A stretch of 24,404 bases of DNA from Micrococcales bacterium UBA2037 (lineage in GTDB: Bacteria; Actinomycetota; Actinomycetes; Actinomycetales; Microbacteriaceae): positions 1-24,404 of the forward strand of contig DDBH01000024.1 of the NCBI GenBank assembly GCA_002333405.1, read 5' to 3'. The first letter of the stretch is position 1. The number at the start of each line of letters is the position of its first letter. A model generated the notes under the pieces. The model did not search any database. It was not told the DNA's origin and saw only the letters and a program-made list of their open reading frames with translations. Position numbers and translations under genes: made by a program. Positions 13,698 through 20,590 of this stretch are shown one piece after another.

Positions 13698-15343
13698 TGA
13701 AGGTCTTGATTGTTGGTGGCGTCGCCGGAGGTATGTCAACTGCCACAAGGCTGCGCAGGCTAAAAGAAGACGCTGAGATCATTGTGTTCGAACAGGGCCC
13801 GCATGTTTCCTATGCCAATTGCGGTCTGCCGTATCACATCGGCGAAGTTATCGAACAGGAGCAGAGCCTGCTTCTGCAAACACCCGAGTCTCTGCACGCC
13901 AGATTCAACTTGGATGTTCGCGTGAACAGCCGGGTTACCAAGATTGACCGCGCTAACAAGCAGGTGACCGTTTCCAATCTCCTAGATAACACCGAATACC
14001 AAGAGAGCTATGACCAGCTAGTCCTGTCCACCGGAGCTAAGCCACGCATGGTTCCGATTCCAGGACTGGAAAGAGCACTTGTCCTCCGAGACGTTCAAGA
14101 CGCTGTCAAGATCAAGGCGCTGGTTGACAATAAGCAGATCAAATCTGCAGCAATCATCGGTGCTGGATTCATTGGCGTGGAGCTTGCCGAAAACCTTCAG
14201 CACCGAGAAATCAAGACCACCATCGTTGAATTCCGAGGCAACATTCTGCCCCAGTTCGACCCAGAGATGATCGAACCAATGCAAAAGGTGCTAATCGAAA
14301 ACGGCATTGAGCTTGCTCTTTCGGCAGAGACCGAAACCGTGAATGAGTCCACGCTGACCCTGAAAGATGGCAGGGTAATCGATGCTGACCTTGTGGTCGC
14401 TGCCATAGGAGTGGTGGCAGATCACAAGCTGGCCGTTGATGCAGGTTTAGAAATCGGTGAAGCCGGTGGCATCGTGGTCGATGACCAAATGCGCACCAGT
14501 GACCCCAACGTTTTTGCCGTGGGTGACGCAGCTCAAAAAGTTAGTGCCCTGACCGGTCAAGATCAAATGATCTGGCTTGCAAACCTAGCCAATCGTCATG
14601 GTCGGCTGGTGGCCGACGTGATTGCCGGAGAAACGGTGGCCGCAAGGCCTTCGATTGGAACCGGCATCATCGGAGCTTTCGGCATTGCTGCAGCGCTCAC
14701 CGGCCTGACCGAAGCCCTAGCTAAGCGCATGGACATCGCTCACAAAGTAGTCCACCTTCACCCCGGTAGCCACGCCGGCTACTACCCCGGCGCTGAAACT
14801 GTCAGCCTGAAGGTCCTGTTTGACCCCGAGTCAGGAAAGCTTCTTGGCGCTCAGGGAATTGGTCGTGACGGCGTTGATAAGCGCATTGACGTGATTGCCA
14901 CAGCTATTTATGCAGGTCTCACGATTGATGACCTGATGAACCTAGAGCTCAGTTATGCACCGGCTTTTGGCTCCGCCAAAGACGCAATCAACCAGGCTGG
15001 ATATGTCGGAAACAACATCTTCACTGGCAAGACCGGGAGCGTTCAGTACGGCGACTTGGCCGACAAGATGGCAGCAGGTGCCATGTTGGTTGACGTCCGG
15101 TCAGAATCTGAAAATGCAGCCGGCCACATTCCGGGGTCGGTGCTAATTCCGGTTGACACTCTGCGTAAGAACCTGGACCAGCTAGAGGGCAGAGAGGTAA
15201 TTGTGCACTGCGCTGTTGGTCAGCGAGGTCACACCGCTGTGCAGCTTCTAAAGGGACACGGTATTAACGCCAAGAACCTCGACGGTGGCTACACAACCTG
15301 GTCGCAGGGCATGGATGCGAAGAACCGCGCGACTACTAACTAG
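13697..15343 (+). CDS. cdr: CoA-disulfide/persulfide reductase fused to a C-terminal rhodanese domain
   Basis: A 548-residue FAD flavoprotein of the CoADR-RHD class. The FAD motif GGVAGG is at residues 7-12. The single active-site cysteine is Cys42 in SYANCGLPY, as in CoA-disulfide reductases. A second dinucleotide (NAD(P)H) site reads AAIIGAGFIGVELAENL, near 150-167, and FAVGDAA marks the flavin site. From about residue 455 there is a rhodanese domain with LVDVRSESENAAGHIPGS and active-site Cys505 in the loop CAVGQRGH. Enzymes of this layout reduce CoA persulfide or polysulfide, releasing sulfide, and some also reduce CoA disulfide. It ends the cstR-like operon, its TAG overlapping the convergent serA TAG in CTAG. 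Confidence 0.92.
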   Translation: MKVLIVGGVAGGMSTATRLRRLKEDAEIIVFEQGPHVSYANCGLPYHIGEVIEQEQSLLLQTPESLHARFNLDVRVNSRVTKIDRANKQVTVSNLLDNTEYQESYDQLVLSTGAKPRMVPIPGLERALVLRDVQDAVKIKALVDNKQIKSAAIIGAGFIGVELAENLQHREIKTTIVEFRGNILPQFDPEMIEPMQKVLIENGIELALSAETETVNESTLTLKDGRVIDADLVVAAIGVVADHKLAVDAGLEIGEAGGIVVDDQMRTSDPNVFAVGDAAQKVSALTGQDQMIWLANLANRHGRLVADVIAGETVAARPSIGTGIIGAFGIAAALTGLTEALAKRMDIAHKVVHLHPGSHAGYYPGAETVSLKVLFDPESGKLLGAQGIGRDGVDKRIDVIATAIYAGLTIDDLMNLELSYAPAFGSAKDAINQAGYVGNNIFTGKTGSVQYGDLADKMAAGAMLVDVRSESENAAGHIPGSVLIPVDTLRKNLDQLEGREVIVHCAVGQRGHTAVQLLKGHGINAKNLDGGYTTWSQGMDAKNRATTN

Positions 15344-16935
15344 TACTGATCAGTAATTGAGATAGCGCGCATTACGTCTGCGTCTATCTCTTTTCTGACA
15401 CCCTCAAGCACTTCGGCATCCACCGGTGAATCAACCGTGATCACAGCGAGGGCTTTTCCGCCCTTTTGCTGCCTCGCAATTGTCATTGCTGCGATGTTAA
15501 TGTTCGCCTCAGCAAAGGCCTTGCCATAGATCGCAACGATTCCAGGGCGGTCTTGGTAGACCATCACAACCAGGTTCTCTGCCATTGACAACTCGACGTC
15601 GTAGCCGTTGATGGAGACAACCTTTTGGTGGTGCTTTGGCCCAATCACCGTGCCACCAACGGAGACAACACTGCCATCTGACAAAACAGCCTTTACGGTG
15701 GTCACGTTGCGATACTCATCGCTGACGGTGTCCTGCACCAGGCGAACTTCAATTCCTCGTGACTCTGCCATCAGTGGCGCATTGACGTAGGAGACCTGCT
15801 CGGTCACCATGGTCTGGAACAGTCCCTTTAGGGCGGCCAGCTTCAGCACGGTCACATCGTGGGCTGCGATTTCACCGCGAGCCTCAAATTCCACCGAAAC
15901 AATCGAACCCTGAGCTAGCCCAGCAACAATTTGCCCGAGCTTCTCGGCCAATGCGATTCCTGGCTTTACCGAAGCATCGATCACTCCCCCGGCAACGTTC
16001 ACGGCATCTGGAACTAGGTCTCCTGCCAGAGCCAAACGAACAGATCGCGCAACAGAGATGCCAGCCTTCTCCTGAGCTTCCTCAGTAGATGCTCCAAGGT
16101 GAGGGGTCAGCTGAATGTTTTCCAACCCAATTAGCGGCGAACCGGTTGGGGGCTCCGACACAAAAACGTCCAGACCTGCGCCAGCAATCTGACCCGATAC
16201 CAACGCCTGGTAGAGAGCGGCCTCATCAATAATTCCGCCACGGGAACAGTTCACGATGCGCAAGTTCGGCTTGGCCATTGCAAACTGCTCGGTTGAAATC
16301 ATGCCGGTGGTCTCAGGCAGTTTTGGAATGTGAATGGTGATGAAATCACTTCGCTGCATCAGCGCATCCATGTCAACCAGCTCAACGCCAATTTGCTCAG
16401 CTCTGGCTTGCGTAACGTATGGGTCGTAGCCAATCAGAGTTGCGCCAAACCCAGCCAGGCGCTGGGCAACCAGGGTGCCAATGCGGCCAAGGCCAATGAT
16501 TCCAATTGTCTTCTCATAAAGCTCGACGCCAGAAAAGGCACTGCGCTGCCATTTTCCAGCCTGCATCGATGCCTGCGCTGCTGGAATGTTCCTGGCAAGC
16601 GACATGATGTGGCCAATAGCTAATTCCGCGGCTGAAATAACGTTTGAAGTGGGCGCATTCACAACCATGACGCCCTGGTTTGTTGCAGCCCTAATGTCGA
16701 CGTTGTCGAGGCCAACTCCGGCTCGCGCGATTACCTTCAGAGAAGGGGCTGCTTTTAGCGCTTCCTCGTCCATTTTGGTGGCAGAGCGAATCAAGACCGC
16801 ATGTGCGTCTTTTAGTGCCGGCAGCAGCGCTACTCGATCGGCTCCATCTACCTGGCGGATCTCAAAATCCGGACCAAGCGCCTCAACCGTGGCAGGAGAA
16901 AGCTCTTCAGCAATTAAAACTATTGGCTTAGACAA
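15340..16935 (-). CDS. serA: D-3-phosphoglycerate dehydrogenase
   Basis: The first enzyme of serine synthesis, oxidising 3-phosphoglycerate with NAD. The 531-residue length matches the long type I form of actinobacteria such as M. tuberculosis: a catalytic/NAD domain with GLGRIG at 148-153 and active-site R232, E261 and H279 (PHLGAST), then an intervening allosteric substrate-binding domain (about 310-450), and a C-terminal ACT domain (VYQDRPGIVAIYGKAFAE) that binds serine for feedback inhibition. The start is TTG at 16935; an in-frame TAG lies two codons upstream, so no longer form exists. Only a weak AGG precedes it. Its leader carries a large hairpin at 16968-17009. Confidence 0.95.
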   Translation of the reverse strand: MSKPIVLIAEELSPATVEALGPDFEIRQVDGADRVALLPALKDAHAVLIRSATKMDEEALKAAPSLKVIARAGVGLDNVDIRAATNQGVMVVNAPTSNVISAAELAIGHIMSLARNIPAAQASMQAGKWQRSAFSGVELYEKTIGIIGLGRIGTLVAQRLAGFGATLIGYDPYVTQARAEQIGVELVDMDALMQRSDFITIHIPKLPETTGMISTEQFAMAKPNLRIVNCSRGGIIDEAALYQALVSGQIAGAGLDVFVSEPPTGSPLIGLENIQLTPHLGASTEEAQEKAGISVARSVRLALAGDLVPDAVNVAGGVIDASVKPGIALAEKLGQIVAGLAQGSIVSVEFEARGEIAAHDVTVLKLAALKGLFQTMVTEQVSYVNAPLMAESRGIEVRLVQDTVSDEYRNVTTVKAVLSDGSVVSVGGTVIGPKHHQKVVSINGYDVELSMAENLVVMVYQDRPGIVAIYGKAFAEANINIAAMTIARQQKGGKALAVITVDSPVDAEVLEGVRKEIDADVMRAISITDQY

Positions 16936-16967
16936 TGGCTAACCTAACGAAAAATCGACAGCGATGG

Positions 16968-17009
16968 GATAGCCCCCATTCTAGCCTTGAAAAAAGAGCT
17001 AGGGCTATC
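16968..17009. repeat. Long inverted repeat (hairpin) before serA
   Basis: GATAGCC at 16968-16974 pairs with GGCTATC at 17003-17009, and inside it CTAGC (16981-16985) pairs with GCTAG (16998-17002). This makes a stacked hairpin with a one-sided bulge of six bases and a 12-base loop. It covers the stop codon of the small cysteine-rich gene and lies 33 bases upstream of serA on the same strand. No T run follows the stem, so it is a poor intrinsic terminator. It might protect or separate the two cistrons, or regulate serA. Confidence 0.6.
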
Positions 17010-17124
17010 GCGCGCACTGGCAGCGGTCTGCCTCGGCAACACCGGCTAGCGCCTGGTCAATGTGCTCTCCGCAACCTTCCCAGGTTGGCTTTGAGCAGGA
17101 ACTGCAGGTAACTTGTGCGCACAT
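17005..17124 (-). CDS. 39-residue cysteine-rich small protein (conserved actinobacterial type)
   Basis: A short gene with a good start: ATG at 17124, with AAGGA about seven bases upstream, and TAG at 17005-17007. The protein has six cysteines in 39 residues (positions 2, 7, 10, 18, 35 and 37). Its centre reads CSSCSKPTWEGCGEHI, a pattern I recall from small uncharacterised proteins widespread in actinobacteria, with CxxC plus the TWxGCGxH core. A zinc-bound fold is plausible. No function is known to me. It lies between the ilvC terminator and serA, on the same strand as both, and probably has its own promoter at 17156-17161. Confidence 0.8.
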   Translation of the reverse strand: MCAQVTCSSCSKPTWEGCGEHIDQALAGVAEADRCQCAR

Positions 17125-17155
17125 TATTTATCCTTAGAGATTTTCGACTGAAAAA

Positions 17156-17161
17156 ATTCTA
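17156..17161 (-). promoter_or_regulatory. Putative -10 box for the small cysteine-rich gene (and serA)
   Basis: On the minus strand this reads TAGAAT, about 31 bases upstream of the small gene's ATG. A TTGATT 19 bases further upstream is a weak -35 candidate. Because the ilvC terminator lies just downstream of ilvC, a new promoter is needed in this gap, which supports the call. Confidence 0.45.
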
Positions 17162-17202
17162 CAGTCCGCAGCTTCAATCGAATCAACCTCTGGTCAAAAT
17201 GC

Positions 17203-17233
17203 AAAAACCCCCTCGAAAGCATCGAGGGGGTTT
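17203..17233 (-). terminator. Rho-independent terminator of the ilv operon
   Basis: A perfect 12-bp stem (AAACCCCCTCGA with TCGAGGGGGTTT, 17205-17233) around a five-base loop, followed on the minus strand by a T run. It begins ten bases after the ilvC stop. The AAA/TTT ends make it partly symmetric, so it may also stop plus-strand transcripts. Confidence 0.9.
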
Positions 17234-17243
17234 AGCAATAGAA

Positions 17244-18269
17244 CTATCTTGCGACATTACCTTCTTGGTAGTCGTCGTCGTTCTTGATCCAGCTGAACAA
17301 CTTACGCAGTTCGCGACCGGTTGCCTCGATTGGGTGAGCCTCGCCCTTGGCGCGAAGCGCCTTGAACTCTGGTCCACCAGCATCCTGGTCATCAATGAAG
17401 CGCTTCGCAAAAGCACCGTTCTGGATGTCAGTTAGGACAGCCTTCATGTTGTCCTTGACCGATGGGTCAATAACACGAGGACCAGAAACGTAGTCACCGT
17501 ACTCAGCGGTGTCAGAAACACTCCAGCGCTGCTTGGCAATGCCGCCCTCATACATAAGGTCAACAATGAGCTTGAGCTCGTGTAGAACCTCGAAGTAGGC
17601 GATTTCTGGCTGGTAGCCAGCCTCAACCAAGGTCTCGAAGCCGTACATCACAAGCTGAGAGGCACCACCGCAAAGAACCGCCTGCTCACCGAACAGGTCG
17701 GTCTCGGTCTCCTCGGTGAATGTTGTCTTGATGGTTCCAGCACGGGTACCACCAATTGCGCGTGAGTAAGAAAGCGCAAGCTCCATTGCGTGACCAGTTG
17801 AATCCTGCTCAACGGCAACAAGGTTTGGAACACCCTTGCCCGCTACGTACTCGCGGCGAACCAGGTGACCCGGTCCCTTAGGAGCAACTAGGAAAACATC
17901 AACGTTTGCTGGTGGCTGAATAAAGCCGTAGCGAATCGCAAATCCGTGACCGAACACTAGGGCGTCTCCGGCCTCTAGGTTTGGCGCAATGTCATTGGTG
18001 AACAGGTCGCGCTGCTTTGGATCTGGCGCCAGCACCACGATCACGTTGGCCCACTTCACGGCCTCACCAGGAGTAAGGACCTTCAGGCCCTGGTCCTCGG
18101 CCTTTGCACGGGACTTTGAGCCCTCCAAAAGTCCAACTACGACGTCAACGCCGGAGTCCTTTAGGTTCAGCGCGTGAGCGTGACCCTGTGATCCAAAGCC
18201 CAATACTGCAACCTTGCGACCCTGGATGATGCTTAGGTCTGCATCTTTGTCGTAGAAAATCTCTGCCAA
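17244..18269 (-). CDS. ilvC: Ketol-acid reductoisomerase (NADP+), class I
   Basis: This enzyme converts acetolactate and acetohydroxybutyrate to dihydroxy acids in valine and isoleucine synthesis. The 341-residue length fits short class I KARI. GFGSQGHAHA (24-33) is the nucleotide site, and EGSKSRAKAE follows as the phosphate-contacting loop, whose serine and basic residues suggest NADPH. The catalytic His is in VFGHGF, and the Mg ligands are in ETDLFGEQAVLCGG. The start is TTG at 18269 with AAGGAG about ten bases upstream. It is the last gene of ilvD-ilvB-ilvN-ilvC, 34 bases after ilvN, and is closed by a strong terminator. Confidence 0.96.
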   Translation of the reverse strand: MAEIFYDKDADLSIIQGRKVAVLGFGSQGHAHALNLKDSGVDVVVGLLEGSKSRAKAEDQGLKVLTPGEAVKWANVIVVLAPDPKQRDLFTNDIAPNLEAGDALVFGHGFAIRYGFIQPPANVDVFLVAPKGPGHLVRREYVAGKGVPNLVAVEQDSTGHAMELALSYSRAIGGTRAGTIKTTFTEETETDLFGEQAVLCGGASQLVMYGFETLVEAGYQPEIAYFEVLHELKLIVDLMYEGGIAKQRWSVSDTAEYGDYVSGPRVIDPSVKDNMKAVLTDIQNGAFAKRFIDDQDAGGPEFKALRAKGEAHPIEATGRELRKLFSWIKNDDDYQEGNVAR

Positions 18270-18303
18270 TTTACTCGTTCTCCTTGTTTGTTATGGGTAA
18301 ACC

Positions 18304-18810
18304 TTAGCGAAGCACTTTTTCGCTCATTGACTTCGAGCCGCGCGATATTGCTATTGCGCCAGACTGAACCAATTCTTTTATGCCAAATGGCTCTAAGACT
18401 TTAATGAAAGCCTGGCACTTAGCTGCATCTCCGGTGACCTCGATTACCACCGAATCACTTACTACGTCGATCACTCTGGCCCTAAATAGGGTGACAGCCT
18501 CCAGCACCTGAGATCTGGTCGAAGCATCGGTGCGGACCTTGATCAGCATGTGGTCTCTGGCAACCGATGCCTCATCCTCAAGTTCAACAATCTTTAGGAC
18601 ATTGATCAGCTTGTTCAGCTGCTTGGTTACCTGCTCCAATGGCTGTCCATCTAGGCCAACCACAACGGTCATTCTGGAAACGCCTTCTACCTCTGTGGTT
18701 CCCACAGCCAGCGATTCAATGTTGAAGCCACGGCGGGCAAACAGCGCTGCGACACGGGTTAGAATTCCGGGCTTGTTTTCAACAAGCAGTGACAAAACGT
18801 GCTGAGTCAT
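18304..18810 (-). CDS. ilvN: Acetolactate synthase small (regulatory) subunit
   Basis: A 168-residue ACT-domain protein that activates IlvB and gives it valine feedback sensitivity. The ACT motif NKPGILTRVAALFARRGFNI is at residues 12-31, followed by a second C-terminal domain (about 80-160) typical of IlvN/IlvH. The ATG starts two bases after the ilvB stop, so it is translationally coupled to its catalytic partner. The glycine of the PG turn in the valine-binding loop is present, so feedback control is expected to be intact. Confidence 0.95.
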   Translation of the reverse strand: MTQHVLSLLVENKPGILTRVAALFARRGFNIESLAVGTTEVEGVSRMTVVVGLDGQPLEQVTKQLNKLINVLKIVELEDEASVARDHMLIKVRTDASTRSQVLEAVTLFRARVIDVVSDSVVIEVTGDAAKCQAFIKVLEPFGIKELVQSGAIAISRGSKSMSEKVLR

Positions 18811-18812
18811 GA

Positions 18813-20567
18813 TTACTCCTCACCATCCCAAATCGGGGCAGCATCTCGGGCATATTGAACCGCATCGTTTGAAACGCCGGCAGGCACCATTGGCCAAACC
18901 ATCGCGTCGCGACCAACAATGAAGTCGATAACCACTGGTCGGTCATTGGTCTCCATCGCCAGCTTGATTGCGGCATCAACCTCTTCAAGCTTTTCAACTC
19001 TGATTCCCAGGCAGCCGTAGGCCTCTGCCAACTTGACGAAGTCTGGAACCATTGCGGTGTCAGTGCCGGTGTTCAGGTCAGTGTTTGAGTAGCGGGAGTT
19101 GTAGAACAGGGTCTGCCACTGCCTCACCATTCCCAATGAAGAGTTGTTGATAATCGCAACCTTGATTGGAATGTTGTTGATGGTGCAGGTTGCAAGCTCC
19201 TGATTAGTCATCTGGAAGCAGCCATCGCCATCGATTGCCCACACCAAGCGATCTGGCTGTGCAACTTTGGCGCCCATAGCTGCCGGAACTGAGTAGCCCA
19301 TGGTTCCAGCGCCACCGGAATTCAGCCATGAGTTTGGACGCTCGTACTTAATAAACTGCGCTGACCACATCTGGTGCTGTCCAACACCGGCCGCGAAAAC
19401 CGCCTCCGGACCAGAAAGCTCACCAATGCGCTCGATCACGTATTGCGGAGCGAGCTTGCCGTCATCCACATCGTTGTAACCAAGTGGGTAGCGCTCCTTC
19501 AATCCATTCAGGAACACCCACCAGTCCGAATAATCTGGCTTGGTTTTCTTCAGCTGAGTTTCGATTTCAGAAATCAGCATTGAAATAACAACCTTGGCGT
19601 CTCCAACAATCGGAACATCCGCGTGACGGATCTTTCCGATTTCCGCTGGGTCAACATCAACGTGAATAACCTTCGCGCCCTTGGCAAAGCTCTTCACGTC
19701 TCCGGTTACCCGGTCATCAAACCTGGCACCCAAGGTGATGAGCAAGTCTGATTTTTGCAAGGCCGTTACCGCGGGCACGGTGCCGTGCATGCCTGGCATA
19801 CCCAGGTGCTGCGGGTGCGAGTCCGGGAAAGCACCACGCGCCATCAGGGTGGTTGTTACTGGAGCGTGTAGCAGCTCAGCAAGCTTGAGAAGCTCCTTAT
19901 TGGCGCCAGCTCGGATAACACCACCACCGACATAAAGGATTGGCTTGTGTGACTTCAAAATCAGTTCAGCAGCAGCCTGGACCTGCTTGCCATGAGGGTC
20001 AGTGACTGGCTTGTAGCCAGGAAGATCAACTTTTGGCGGCCAAGAGAATTCAAACTTTGCGTTCTGAGCATCTTTGGCCACGTCAACCAAAACCGGCCCG
20101 GGCCTACCTGTTGTTGCAATTTCGTAGGCAGCGGCAATAACGCCGGGGATGTCCTCGGCCTTAGTAACCAGGAAGCTGTGCTTGGTAATAGGCATTGTGA
20201 TGCCAACGATGTCCGCTTCTTGGAAGGCATCGGTTCCGATTGCAAAAGAGTTCACCTGACCGGTGATTGCAAGCATCGGAACAGAGTCCATGTGAGCATC
20301 AGCAATTGCGGTCACCAGGTTGGTGGCACCCGGTCCGCTGGTTGCGATGCAAACGCCAAGTTTGCCGCTAGCAGCGGCGTAACCCTCGGCAGCGTGACCA
20401 GCACCCTGCTCGTGCCGAACCAGGATGTGTCGCACCTTGGTTGAGTCCATAAGTGGGTCATAGGTGGGCAAAATCGCGCCACCTGGCAGTCCAAACACGG
20501 TGTCAACGCCAAGCATCTCGAGCGAACGAATTAGAGCTTGTGCACCGGTGAGTGTCTCAGTTGCCAT
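18813..20567 (-). CDS. ilvB: Acetolactate synthase large (catalytic) subunit
   Basis: A ThDP-dependent enzyme joining two pyruvates, or pyruvate with 2-oxobutyrate. The 584-residue protein shows GLPGGAILPTYDPL (26-39), the catalytic glutamate E53 in RHEQGAGHAAEGYA, a central FAD-type domain, and the ThDP/Mg motif GDGCFQMTNQELAT in the C-terminal third. ATG at 20567 was chosen over an in-frame TTG at 20582: it has an AGAAG-like site upstream and gives the usual N-terminus. It follows ilvD by 23 bases and is coupled to ilvN. Confidence 0.95.
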   Translation of the reverse strand: MATETLTGAQALIRSLEMLGVDTVFGLPGGAILPTYDPLMDSTKVRHILVRHEQGAGHAAEGYAAASGKLGVCIATSGPGATNLVTAIADAHMDSVPMLAITGQVNSFAIGTDAFQEADIVGITMPITKHSFLVTKAEDIPGVIAAAYEIATTGRPGPVLVDVAKDAQNAKFEFSWPPKVDLPGYKPVTDPHGKQVQAAAELILKSHKPILYVGGGVIRAGANKELLKLAELLHAPVTTTLMARGAFPDSHPQHLGMPGMHGTVPAVTALQKSDLLITLGARFDDRVTGDVKSFAKGAKVIHVDVDPAEIGKIRHADVPIVGDAKVVISMLISEIETQLKKTKPDYSDWWVFLNGLKERYPLGYNDVDDGKLAPQYVIERIGELSGPEAVFAAGVGQHQMWSAQFIKYERPNSWLNSGGAGTMGYSVPAAMGAKVAQPDRLVWAIDGDGCFQMTNQELATCTINNIPIKVAIINNSSLGMVRQWQTLFYNSRYSNTDLNTGTDTAMVPDFVKLAEAYGCLGIRVEKLEEVDAAIKLAMETNDRPVVIDFIVGRDAMVWPMVPAGVSNDAVQYARDAAPIWDGEE

Positions 20568-20590
20568 TAGGTCTTCTTTCAAATCAACAA

